Shown here one piece after another: positions 45,961 to 56,279 of a DNA stretch of 64,000 bases. The notes below the pieces were generated by a model that saw only the letters and a program-made list of their open reading frames with translations, was not told where the DNA came from and did no database searches. The stretch is from Heligmosomoides polygyrus polygyrus (lineage: Eukaryota > Nematoda > Chromadorea > Rhabditida > Heligmosomidae): contig OX377204.1 in assembly GCA_947396885.1 (NCBI GenBank), positions 56,097,139-56,161,138 of the forward strand. The letters are read 5' to 3'. A program made the position numbers and the translations under genes. The stretch's first letter is position 1, and each line of letters starts with the position of its first letter.

Positions 45961-46369
45961 TTTGGGAAGACTGTTACAAAGCAAAACAGTGATCAATAGT
46001 GTGAGAATCTTCCTTTAGAACAGAGAAAAATCGAGAACCGTAGAGCCGCTTTTAAGTATCAACCCTATATATTAGAAGTGGCAAAATCAGCGATTGAATC
46101 GAACCATGTTCGAAAAATATCGAGAGTCGGCCGCCAAAACCTTCGAAATGAAATCACAGATTCGAATTCCCACCTGGCCGAATCAATCTGCACTCGCAGC
46201 GCGCACCGACTCGATCGATGATATCGAGAGGCTGAACGTGTGAAATACCGTCGAGCACGTGAAAACGGTCCGTTCTCGCCAATTACCGTAGGCGCAGAGG
46301 TGGAGCGAGTTTGAACGTTGATTTTTCGGGGAACAGAGTTCATACTCAGGTGGCCAGCTCTTGGTTTTG

Positions 46370-46982
46370 TTCGAACATTGTTCAATTTCGAACAATATTC
46401 GAACAATGCTCTTTCGCGATCTTCGATTTCGAACAATATTCGAACAATGCTCTTTCGCAATCTTCGATTTCGAACAATGTTCGAACAGTGTCTACCTAGG
46501 TCCGATTTCGAACAATGTTCGAATAATGGGTTTTCGCGAAAGTCGATTTCGGATAATGTTCGAATAATGGTTTTTCGCGAAAGTCGATTTCGAATAATGT
46601 TCGAATAATGGTTTTTCGCGAAAGTCGATTTCGAATAATGTTCGAATAATGGTTTTTCGCGAAAGTCGATTTCGAATAATGTTCGAATAATGTGTTTTCG
46701 CGAAAGTCGATTTCGAGCAATGTTCGAGTAATGGTTTTTCGCGAAAGTCGATTTCGAATAATGTTCGAATAATGGTTTTTCGCGAAAGTCGATTTCGAAT
46801 AATGTTCGAATAATGTGTTTTCGCGAAAGTCGATTTCGAGCAATGTTCGAGTAATGGTTTCTCGCGAAAGTCGATTTCGAATAATGTTCGAATAATGGGT
46901 TTTCGCGAAAGTCGATTTCGAATAATGTTCGAATAATGGTTTTTCGCGAAAGTCGATTTCGAACAATGTTCGAACAACAGCG
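46370..46982 (-). repeat. 41-bp satellite array B, about 15 units
   Basis: The unit is 41 bp with GTCGATTTCGAATAATGTTC and GGTTTTTCGCGAAA. The right flank (AGCTCAAGTCTAGTATAC at 47057-47075) is the reverse complement of the left flank of array A (GTATAATCTAGAGTTGAGCT). The two arrays are therefore the same kind of element in opposite orientation. Long minus-strand frames across it are artefacts. Confidence 0.9.
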
Positions 46983-47069
46983 ATTAACGATTTTCGAGTA
47001 TTCGAGCGATTAATTGTTCGAAATCGCTCGAACAATTATTCGGCCCGATTAATCGAGCTCAAGTCTAGT

Positions 47070-48092
47070 ATACTCCCGCGTGGCTCCAGCGACGGGCGCG
47101 GGGCAACTGTCAACGGCGCGGATTCGCTGCAGTGGCGGCGGCGCAGTGGGGCGCGGTTGTCAGTTGACGCGCCATCGCTCCCGCGATGCGTCGCAAAGGG
47201 GTGTTATACCTCCGCGTCGCGGGAGTGAAACATACTCCCTTGCGACGGCCGTCGCAGCTCATCGCTCGTCGCAGTGCAGTGCACAGCAATTTCAACACAC
47301 GTCTGGTGATGTTGGGTGGTCATGTGATTTCTCTGTTGTTCTCCTCGTAGGGTTTTAGTCGTGGCTAGACTCATTTTGGAGCTTTTTTCGACGGCTTGAA
47401 CGGCTAGCTTTTTGAGGAGATATTTTTCTGGGCTGTTTTTCCCACTTTTGTGCCGATCCTCGCATTTTTTCGTCTCTGAACTTCCTCGCCGGCTCCGAAA
47501 TCTACGTTTCTGTGCCAGACAAGTCACAGGGAGGTCCCGTTGACATATCCGGCACATAAGTGTGCCAATTGAACGCTGATTTTTTCGAAGTCATGTTTTT
47601 CTAGCGGGGTTTTTTTCGCGTCTTCGCTGACTGCAGTATTTCTTTTGATTCTCAGGCTCCACATAGGCATGAAGACGCAGTTTTGCGCTTGTCAGGTCAT
47701 TAGAGGGTTATCGTGACGCGTTGATCACAAATCTGCCATTTCAGCTCCATGTTTTTAAAAATAATGTTTTAAACTCGGTTTTTCGTGTCCGCGCATTTCA
47801 AGAGTACTGCGTTTCATTTCGCTCCAAACAAGAGTACTGCGTTTAATTTAGCTCCAACAATTAAGATATATGAGAAGTGCGCGTCCACGCTTCTATATGA
47901 AAAGGGACCACAAGTCGTAGGCATGCTGATTCAGCTGATTCGCTAAAATTCTGCAAAAGTCTCCGTCTGTAGAACTGCGCGGACTATGTCAGCCTCAGCG
48001 ATGGCGACGGCTCGCGACGCGCATCGCGAGCCGTCGCATCGCTGTGCGTTCCCGCGTCGCTGCAGCGGACGGGAATATACCATAGGCCTTAC
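47070..48092. repeat. GC-rich palindromic segments and spacer
   Basis: 47070-47290 has palindromic GCGACGG/CCGTCGC words. 47995-48092 has GCGACGGCTCGCGACGCG with its mirror and ends TATACCATAGGCCTTA, the motif that also starts array A. Between them, 47300-47990 has no recognised gene. Confidence 0.5.
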
Positions 48093-48732
48093 ACGAACAC
48101 AAGTGTTTTATGAAAACAAATGCTCTCACGACGGCAGGATCGGAAATTTTTTTGCCAAAAACTGGTAGAGCGTTGTTTGGGATGCTGCTCACGAAGCTGG
48201 GATCCGTGTCTAGTGTGTGTGTTTTTCGGCAATAATAAAAACAATACGGTGGATAGCACTGTGGATGTCATAGTGAGAGTGCCTTAGCAAGACATGGTTT
48301 AGTGAGCGTGCGGCGTATCTCTAATCGACGAACGCTAGCCTCTTCCACATCCAACAAGAGGTTAAAATCGAGGTTGAAAAGAGAACGGTATGCGGTACCC
48401 TGCCGGCGTCCAAATTCACTCTAAATTTATAAAAATGCAAAAATTGCACCCGGCAATACCTAAACGCCACACCATCGGTAATCGACGCTTGATCCCTTTC
48501 TAGCAATTTCGCGACGCTATCCAATTAATCATCCAATCGCTGTCGTTTTTCTCGTGGGTTTCTCCTCTAAATTTTCCTTCCAGTTTCTATCAGGAATTTG
48601 TCAAATATCACTACTGTGCTTCCCACGCAAAGCCCTACAATGCCACTTCGTTGACCTTGCTCGTTAGCCTTACCTCTGCAGTTGTAGATAACGCTGATGT
48701 AAATTGGCTCCTTTCTTAAAGAGTAGGGAGTA
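48093..48732. other. unassigned sequence
   Basis: No gene, RNA or known repeat was recognised. Confidence 0.45.
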
Positions 48733-48817
48733 ATGGTGAAGGAATTCGACCGGATCTCATTTCACGCGGCGAAGAAGGATACGTCTCCGGGAGGAAGCGA
48801 GCTGGTGATGGAGTTTG
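48733..48817 (+). CDS. candidate first coding exon of an unknown gene
   Basis: After an acceptor-like CTTTCTTAAAG, an ATG opens 28 codons (VKEFDRISFHAAKKDTSPGG, then SELVMEF) to a consensus donor G|GTAAGT. An in-frame TAG lies just upstream of the ATG. No matching next exon was found on this strand; the LTR element inserted 104 bp downstream. It could be chance. Confidence 0.25.
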
Positions 48818-48921
48818 GTAAGTAGCCTTGTATCGAAAGTCTCTAAGTGCCTTATAGTTAACGCTACAGTATTGTTAGAGGTTTCGCAATACGTTTTTTG
48901 AACTCGATTTCAATGCTATCA

Positions 48922-49465
48922 TGTGCAATAGACGAGAGACGGAGAAGGGAAGGAGCATGAGGGAAAGGGTGCCTCTAAAGCGCAGGGCGCTTAGGTGGCA
49001 CGAACTCAGGACTTATGGTGGTCACAGACGGGTCAGTAGGCGTGAGATCAATTGCCTTTGGAAGGGTAGAGCGTGGGAGAGCCCGCATAAAAGGCCGCAT
49101 AGCCAGCCACCCGGGTCGACGTCTTTTTCAGCGTCAAGGAGGTGCCAAGGCGAGTGCACCGAGTCTTCCCCTCCTTCGGCAACCTGTGTGGGTGCCCGTT
49201 TCCCTGTGAAAACCCCTCCCCTTAGTGAGTAGGGAGTCCCCGCGGCCTTAGTGGCCATTCTCGACTAATCCTTCTCTTCAGCAAACCCGGACTAGCGGCA
49301 CCTCTCCCTCCAGCCGTCTCCTCCGTGTCTCCCGGTGTTTCACTGTTAACGTTTTATTCGCTATTTTTTCGGTTGTGAATAAAGTTTATATCGTCGCGTT
49401 GTTTTTGCAACTGGTTGCCGGTAATCGGTACGATATCGAGAGAAGAACTGAGCTCCTATAGTACA
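48922..49465 (+). repeat. 5' LTR
   Basis: 544 bp, with TGTGCAATAGACGAGAGACG at the start, a GCATAAAAGGCCGC TATA-like box at about 49086, AATAAAG near 49378 and a CTATAGTACA end. Confidence 0.93.
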
Positions 49466-49677
49466 TGGGGGCCAAACCGGTCGATATCTACCGAGCCAAT
49501 AACAGTTGCGCATAGAGGGTCGATACGGTATCACTCCGAGGTTACCACAGAGCAGGGGTACTAGGAGTTGGTGAAAGGCGTCGCCAAGAAGGACAGCGAC
49601 GAAAGAAGAGTACCCGTGCCTGTGTGAATCGGTGATACTCTACGGAAAGATCAAGACTCAAGTAACGTGTTTCAGAG

Positions 49678-50308
49678 ATGGCGCATGCGGCAGACGCCAT
49701 GGACACGGAATACGATGAAAACAGGATGTTCCCACAAGTGAGTTTTGCGATTGCGACTGTGTGTGAAAAAGGTGTGGCAGGAAGTTCCTGTGTCAGTATT
49801 TTGAGGGAGGTGCAGCGCCGAATGAGTGAAATATTGAACGACTCCAGGTTGGGGAAGGAAAAGAGGATAGAGGTTGAGAAGGAAATAGCAGTAGGTATTG
49901 CCAGGGTAGAGGAGGCATTGGAAGGGTCACCTTCGGAGCATGGAATGTCACCGAAACTGGTGAGGGTGGTTGGCGCAGCGAGGCATTGACTCTGTAGATG
50001 AATGGAGAAACTATTTGAGAACTATGGAGAGAGACGGAGAGTTGATGGCCGAAGTAGATGAGATGCTAAATACAGACGTATTACAGGTGAAAGAAGCGGT
50101 TGCGGTACTTCAGAAGAAGTCAGATGGAGAACAAGTACTGGAAGGTGAGACGAGAATGTGTGATGCACAGGAACGTACAGCAATGCGAGGACATCCTTTG
50201 CAGGCGAACCACTGTTGGGATTGGTCCGACATATGTGGAATGTTGGAACGGACGTTCAAAGACAGCATCGGCAGTACTGGCTCAGGAAGACCTAGGTACG
50301 GATGTTAA
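49678..50308 (+). pseudogene. gag-like region of LTR element
   Basis: Two overlapping frames (49678-49989 and 49970-50308) encode charged helical sequence: VEKEIAVGIARVEEALEGSP, then DSVDEWRNYLRTMERDGELM. Position after the 5' LTR suggests gag. No zinc knuckle is visible, and a frameshift near 49980 splits it. Confidence 0.55.
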
Positions 50309-50340
50309 TATCCATCTGGTTAACTATTTGCGGGCAATGA

Positions 50341-50790
50341 CATGCTCTGACATGCTATTCTGAAACAACCGGACCTAGAGTCTGCGCGGAATGGCAGTAG
50401 ACCTTCCACATCTGCACTGACGCTTCCACATATGGCCTAGGCGCGGTGTTATTACAGGAGGGAGACGATAAGCACATCCACCCGATTTTCTTCGTCTCTA
50501 AGAGCCTAAGGCAGAGCGAAGATATCATGTGACGGACTTGGAAGCGCTCGCAGTTGTTTTCGCTGTTAGGCGTTTTCACATGTTTATATACGGGCTACCG
50601 ACGGTTGTGATGACAGATCACCAACCACTGACGGCTTTGTTTTTTGCGCAACAATGTCTTGGCACGTGTGTTAAGATGGTCGCTCGAACTCCAAAGGTAT
50701 AATCTGGATATACAATATGCAAGAGGGAAGGCAAACATAGTAGCGGATGCACTCAGTAAAGGAGTGCCTGTTGCAGCTGAGATAGAGCCT
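50341..50790 (+). pseudogene. RNase H domain remnant of pol
   Basis: CTDASTYGLGAVLLQEGDD, then [14 protein letters not shown] and [20 protein letters not shown] are the landmarks of gypsy-type RNase H. Stops and frameshifts lie at about 50530-50640. No YxDD reverse transcriptase motif precedes it, so the RT was deleted. Confidence 0.85.
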
Positions 50791-52120
50791 CTTGAAGGAC
50801 TAGGTGAGGCGGTAGTAAACACAATTAGCACTAAGTCAGACTCCAAATGGCTAGCAGAGCTAAGAAGTGATCCCATGTTTGGAGAGGTGGTGAATTGGGT
50901 GGAGCAGAATCAGTGTGAACAGGTGGTGAGGCTTCCGGGCGAGAGAAGAGTGCTGCGTTCGGCAGATTTCGTTTTGGAGGAAGGAGAACTGAAGCTGTAT
51001 CTCGAGGATAGTAGGGCACTATTTGTGATACCTGAAACGCAGAGGTATCAGATTTTCCAAGAAGCACATAATGGAGTGTTTACGGGACACTTCAGGGCGC
51101 ATAAACTTCTGAACAGGTTAAAGAGGGAGGTGTACTGGCCAGGTATGGCACAAGATATACAGAAATGAACGAAAGAATGCCAAAAATGCTTTGTACATAA
51201 CCCACACAGCCAAAAGGTCCCTCCTTCAAAACCGATTGTAACAGCTAGGCCGTTTGAGATAATAGGAGTGGATGTATTAGAGTTGGGACCCACCAAAAAC
51301 GGAAATAGGTATGCGGTCACGATTATAGACCACTTTTCGAAGTTCGCTGCTGCTTATCCGTTGCCGGATAAATCAGCAGAAACGATTGCAAAAACAGTCT
51401 TCATAAAATGGATAGCGGAAGGATGCAGGCGGCCTCGTTGTGTGCTGTCGGACAGAGGAGGCGAATTCGTGAACAAGGTTATGGGAGAGATAACGAGGAT
51501 AACACAAATCTCCCACATAACGACGAAGGAATACAACCCGCGGGAAAACGGAGTTAAAGGAAGGCTAAATGGCAATGTCGAAAAAGGTGACAGTAATTCC
51601 AACAGAATGGGACTCGCGTCTCCCGTTCTGCATGATGGCCTACAACATGACGCCACATAGTGCCACCGGGGAGAGCCCGTATTTTATTCTTCATGGGATT
51701 GATCCTATCTTCCCGTCCAACATCATCCCAAATGGGGGAGTATCGTGGTTTTCTATGGATAAGGAGCTGGACGAATATAAAGCCGAAATGCTCCAAGCCG
51801 TATCGGAGACGCATGAAAGAGTGAGAGACTATAATGAGAGGGTTCGAAAGCAGATGAAAAGGCGCTACGATGAGGAAAACAAAGTAGATGGAAAAGAATA
51901 TCCTAAAGTTGGGGACAGAGTGTATGAGAGATCACCTAATGAAAAATCGATTTGCACCCCAAATTAGTAGGTGAATGGGCACCGTTCAGGGTGATTGAGG
52001 TAAGCAAGAACTCTGCATTAGTAACAAGGATAGGGTCGAACAGTGGGCCTATGAAAATACAATTCGACATGCTAAGAATAGTCCCACCCACTATCTCAGA
52101 CGAGAGATTAGATACGGAGC
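50644..52120 (+). pseudogene. integrase region of pol
   Basis: The HHCC zinc-binding part (EAHNGVFTGHFRAHKLLNRL, then a stop at 51166 and ECQKC) is followed by the core. GVDVLELGP and VLSDRGGEFV hold the two Asp. The third residue is changed: NPRENGVKGRLNG has Gly where the family has Glu. A frameshift lies at about 51570. The C-terminal domain (EYPKVGDRVY, then PKLVGEWAPFRVIEV after another frameshift) binds DNA in related integrases. It is inactive. Confidence 0.88.
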
Positions 52121-53210
52121 ATATGAGAGGGAGAAAAGGAAGGAAACCAAAAATAAAAGTTTGTGCTAAGAAGGTTCTGTGTTTCAGAGGAGCCGTCATC
52201 AACTCGGAAGTCGAGAAAGGACACCTACAATCCGCGTGCCTGGATGAATGTTTTGCGAAGGCCACCTTGGGCAACATCAAGGGGATTAGCTTCCCAGGTG
52301 CATACGCCCCAAGACCATTTGAAGACATTTGGTCGGCATGGAAGATCGCATCGATTTTCATAAGGACCGATATTTTGATGACAGAGAAAGTTCGGCTCCA
52401 TCAAGATCGAGTTGTAACTCTGGGCGCCGAAGCGTTGAAGAACACTTTGATGATGGCGTATGAGCTCTGTACTGATTGGACAGAGTTCATTTGTACGAAC
52501 AACAGGATCAGCAAGCACCCACCGATAGACGATATGTGCGTGCTCGACTTCTACCAAGTAGAGTTCGAGGAGCTCAAAAAGGACCTCAAGGAAGAAAGTA
52601 GGAAAGCAAGGCCTCAGAAGCAGGGGCCGGTCGGATTTGCCGCACCAGAAACAGCCGCTGTTATTGAGAAAGATGGTCTCAGGAGGGGACTGATTACAAA
52701 AGTCGTTGTGTCGTATGCGAATTTGAGAGACACCTTGACCGAATGGAAGACCTTTGGAACTTGGTTGATCGTTTATCCAGTCGAAAGCGATTGCAGCGCA
52801 TCAGTCATGGAAGAAATTGTTCGACTAACGAAGGAGCATCTCGAGAAGGGAGGTCGCTTGGTGACCGCATGGACTCCGGCGACGGCTCAGAATATAAACA
52901 AATGATCCAATTGTGGCAGACGCTGGACAACATGCTCCGAAAGTTTGCAGGGGCGGAGCAGATGGCAGCAACGGCAGGAAGTTTGGTCATTGAAGGAAAA
53001 CTTTACATGGAAGCAGGGTGCCCAGAAGCCGCAGCGCAGTTCTACAGGCCACACCTAGGAGTAGCAGCTGCTAAACAGCTGTATGGGACAATTCGACGCA
53101 GAGCCCCAGACATGAATTCACCGGAGCTAAAGGATCGAACGAAAGGGACATCGTCTTCTGCCAGGGGGGCATGTGCAATAGACGAGAGACGGAGGAGGCA
53201 AGGAGCATGA
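52120..53210 (+). CDS. extra open reading frame after integrase, unknown function
   Basis: The frame continuous with the integrase tail runs to 52905. The coding sequence then continues in the overlapping frame (to 53210) after a probable frameshift near 52880. The product is about 360 residues and mostly charged and helical: GAYAPRPFEDIWSAWKIASI, then HQDRVVTLGAEALKNTLMMA and CPEAAAQFYRPHLGVAAAKQ. There is no signal peptide or membrane helix, so it is not env-like. I do not recognise the domain. It is better preserved than gag or RNase H, which may mean the original element carried it as a separate functional protein. Confidence 0.5.
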
Positions 53211-53662
53211 GGAAAAGGGTGCCTCTAAAGCGCAGGGGGCTATAGGTAGCACGAACCCAGGACTTAGGGTGGGGGGAGCCCGCATAAAAGGCCGCCTAGC
53301 CAGCCACCCGGGTCGACGTCTTCTTCAGCGTCAAGTAGGTACAAGGCGAGTGCACCGAGTCTTCCCCTCCTTCGGCAACCTGTGTGAGTGCCCGTTTACC
53401 TGTGGAAGCCCCCCCCCTTAGTGAGTAGGGAGTCCCCGCGGCCTTAGTGGCCATTCACGACTATTCCTTTTCTTCAGCAAACCCGGACGAGCGGCACCTC
53501 TCCCTCCAGCCGTCTCCTCCGTGTCTCCCGGTGCTTCACTGTTAACGTTTTATTCGCTATTTTCTCGGTTGTGAATAAAGTTTATATCGTACGCGTTGTT
53601 TTTGCAACTGGTTGCCGGTAATCGGTACGATATCGAGAGAAGAACTGAGCTCCTATAGTACA
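53172..53662 (+). repeat. 3' LTR
   Basis: 491 bp. It differs from the 5' LTR by a deletion of about 55 bp (5' LTR about 49016-49075) plus scattered substitutions, so the insertion is not recent. Confidence 0.93.
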
Positions 53663-53690
53663 ATCGATATTACTTTCTCAGATTTCATAC

Positions 53691-53908
53691 CTTCTGGCTG
53701 ATTTTGAGGTAAAGGCTTTGCTTACTTTCTTTACCCACGCGGCCGTCGTTCCTTTCCGCATAAAAAGGGGCCAAAACCCAAAAGGAATGCGATATAGCTG
53801 CCTTCAACTTTGTCTCGGCTGCGCCCCATCTACAGAACACCCAATTGTGTTTCCAGTACCCAATCTCATTGCCGGCGACCACTTCAATATCGTATGAGTA
53901 GGGGTATA
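53691..53908 (-). CDS. candidate exon, unknown gene
   Basis: A minus-strand open stretch reading VVAGNEIGYWKHNWVFCRWG, then KAAISHSFWVLAPFYAERND, up to a donor AAG|GTATGA. Codon content looks protein-like and there is no repeat partner in the window, but no good acceptor precedes it. It starts 29 bp beyond the 3' LTR. Confidence 0.25.
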
Positions 53909-54580
53909 TTCATTGGTGCTATACCGAATAGACTTTATTGAATGTCGTTTTCATAAGATCGCAAATGACCACGTGGCAACAATAAAGGAAGCGAACAACT
54001 GTCCAATATACATGATCAAATAACATCAACGGGTGGTGGTAACGGATTGTAGGTTGGTGTTTCAAATATGATTGACAGGATAAGCAGAACTGTTGAAGTT
54101 TTGTGGGAACAGTAACTCCACGGAACATAGGGGCTTTCCATATCGCCTTGGTTAAATACCTTTGAAAACTACAGGTCTAGAGCAGCAGCCAGTGGCATCT
54201 CTTGCTATGTAAGTGCCTATCACAGTGAAATTAAGTCTCAGTTCACAGTTCAATCACAGTTCTTCAGTTTTATAGCTTTTTTCTAGTTTTTAGTCATTTT
54301 TACGTCTTGAAGTGTATGCTGTTGAGTTTGTTTGAGTTATAAGTTTTCTGTTCCTTGATGTAATAGCGCGCCTTTGGTCGCATAAATAAACAAATAAATA
54401 AATAAATAGCATTATCAGTAGCGGAGCTCAAATACCACCAACTTCGGCGAGGCTCCTAAAAATATCGTTGCCGTTCTGTTTAAGCCTTTAGTAAGTCAAC
54501 TTGCTCGTATTCCTTAACGAATAAATATATTGATAATAACACAATCGCGGTGTTTTAAATGAACTTCGTTGAGAACTCAC
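53909..54580. other. unassigned intronic sequence
   Basis: Contains an (AAAT)n run at about 54385-54410; otherwise nothing recognised. Confidence 0.5.
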
Positions 54581-54706
54581 AGTATCCTTTCGACTTCGTG
54601 TCAGCAAAGAAAAATACGAATTCAGAATTGAGGTATCCAGCGTCCTTGACCGACAAAATGAATGTGCGTTTGAAGCCCAGCCCTTCTGCGAGGCACACAA
54701 CAATTA
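54581..54706 (-). CDS. receptor guanylate cyclase, first exon seen (ectodomain)
   Basis: Acceptor GTGTTTTCAG and donor GTGAGT bound 126 nt: two bases, 41 codons and one base. It reads [20 protein letters not shown], then [20 protein letters not shown]. In receptor guanylate cyclases a RIIV-C beta strand and a later -GM-N-EYVF-F-DT-SKG block precede the RP-W-D---DGRDEEAK block. That block is the exon at 24070-24185, and the split Tyr codon fits exactly. The preceding exon should end in phase 1; it was not found between 54.7 and 64 kb. Confidence 0.85.
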
Positions 54707-54859
54707 CTGAAAACACTTCCTTTATGCTGATAAGGATGTTGGAGTCCAATAAGATTACTGATGCAAATATTTTTAGAATCCTTTTTCTTATCCAATAATT
54801 GTCCCGTGCCGCCACGGGACGGGACTGCTCTAGCATTGTGACGACACATCATGCGACTA

Positions 54860-54945
54860 ACTCTCTGCTTGATCAGGATGGATACCAGCCGTTTTTAAGC
54901 CCATGTGCATCTTATCAAGATAAAGCTGCTTTGGTCGTCCTTTAT
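54860..54945 (-). mobile_element. small RTE LINE fragment
   Basis: The minus strand reads GRPKQLYLDKMHM, then LKTAGIHPDQA, matching the C-terminal end of the RTE at about 35420-35500. Confidence 0.65.
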
Positions 54946-55179
54946 GCTGTTTTCGTCATTTTGTTGAAACACAAGTGCTCTGACACGGCTAAGTCCTGGT
55001 TTATACTTGGGTGATGGCCGGCATAGCTATCGTATTTATACTACGCCGCATCAAAACACCACAGATTTTTGCCATTCTGTCGGAATTTTGGGGTACTGTG
55101 CTCGGCAAATCGCGCCGCTTTTTTAAAATTTCTTAGAAATTTTCCCGCTTTATTCGAATAATATATGTTGACTGAATAT

Positions 55180-56275
55180 TGTGGCACTCGTACGTACTTG
55201 AGCGCAAATTGGTTAGGTGTTCAAACCTACGAAGTGCTACTGTCAAACTTCATAAGGCTGGCAAGCAAACGAGAGATATTGTGAAGATCTTTTCCGTGCC
55301 CCGAAGAGCGGTACAGGATACAGTAAAACGCTACAAGGAATTGAAGGCCGAAGAGGATAGAAAAGGACGAGAGCGTTCCACGACAGCTACCAACCGAAAA
55401 AAGTAAAACTCGTGAAAGAAAAAATCCGGAGGAGCGCCAGAAGGTCGACTCGCCAGATGGCAAAAGACGTAGGTATAAGCGAAAGGTCAATAAGAAGGTT
55501 AGTCACGGGAAAGCTTAAGAAGTTTCCTTATCGTCTGTAGAAATGCCAACTCCGGACGGACACTATGAACAAGAGGAGATTGGAAAGATGCACAAGTTTG
55601 CTGCAACGATTCACGGTGGCACGCGCTCGAGACATCGTCTTTAGCGATGAAAAGATTTTCACGTTGAATTCAGTCTTTAACTCCCAAAATGAGAGGATTA
55701 TAGGAGACTCGCTTGCTGATGCTACACCAAAAGAAGACTTCAAGAATGGGCGAAAAAGCCTCAATCCATTGTGGTTTAGAGAGTAGTCACCTCTTCATGA
55801 AAAGCTTCACTTGTTTTCGACGAAGGTGGCGTGAAAATCAATGGAGCGGCTCATAAGGATCTCCTGGAAAAGTTCTCAACCCGCGGGCCGATTCCCACTT
55901 TTGAGAAGCCTACTGGGGCTCTCAAAACAAGACTCTGCTCTACCACAAAAAGACGAAGGTGGTCCAGGACTGATGCGCGGAGCAGCTGCCTGACTTCATC
56001 ACACACGACGAATGGCCCTCCAGTTCACCGGACCTTAAACCGATGGATTATTCTGTGTAGGCCGTCTTTGAGAAAAAAGCCTGCTCTATCAGGCACCCAA
56101 ATTTGGACTTTCTTAAAGAAGCGCTTTTGAAATCCTGGGACGAAATTAACGAACCGTACCTGCGTGCCACATGCGAAGCCTTTGTCGATCGTCTTAGGGA
56201 CTGTGTGGAGGCTGAAGGCGATCATTTCGAAAACTCTCAGCATGCTTTGAATTGTCATGTTTGTAGTAGATAATT
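55180..56275 (+). pseudogene. Tc1/mariner-superfamily transposase, decayed
   Basis: The paired-like DNA-binding part (AGKQTRDIVKIFSVPRRAVQ) is followed, in changing frames, by RQMAKDVGISERSIRRLV and the catalytic ARDIVFSDEKIF (first Asp). Near 56010-56060 a SSPDLKPMDYSVW-type third-Asp segment can be read in pieces, then KEALLKSWDEINEPYLRATC and a C-terminal DRLRDCVEAEGDHFE. At least four frameshifts are present and the middle Asp region is poor. It resembles nematode Tc1-like enzymes of about 340 residues. Confidence 0.85.
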
Positions 56276-56279
56276 TTGA

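Larger units (their letters stand above)
48922..53662 (+). mobile_element. Ty3/gypsy-type LTR retrotransposon, internally deleted
   Basis: Two LTRs (48922-49465 and 53172-53662, both TG...ACA) flank gag-like, RNase H, integrase and extra coding regions in gypsy order (RNase H before integrase). A primer-binding-like TGGGGGCC follows the 5' LTR, and a purine tract (CCAGGGGGGCA) precedes the 3' LTR. Protease and the catalytic RT are missing: the gag-like frame passes at about 50310 straight to RNase H. There are several stops and frameshifts. I saw no clear target-site duplication. Confidence 0.92.
24186..54580 (-). other. 30.4-kb cyclase intron loaded with mobile elements
   Basis: It runs from donor GTGAGTTCTC (54580-54571) to acceptor AAATTTCAG (24194-24186). 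It contains an RTE LINE, a Harbinger-in-mariner nest, two satellite arrays, an LTR retrotransposon and many foldback remnants. The exons on both sides match in phase (phase 1) and in protein family, which is why I treat this as one intron and not two genes. Confidence 0.7.

Noticed and set aside
46492..47035. Overlapping 160-180-codon minus-strand frames
   Set aside because: Same cause: 41-bp array B.
48917..53667. Target-site duplication of the LTR element
   Set aside because: Flanks TATCA and ATCGA do not match as a 4-5-bp duplication.
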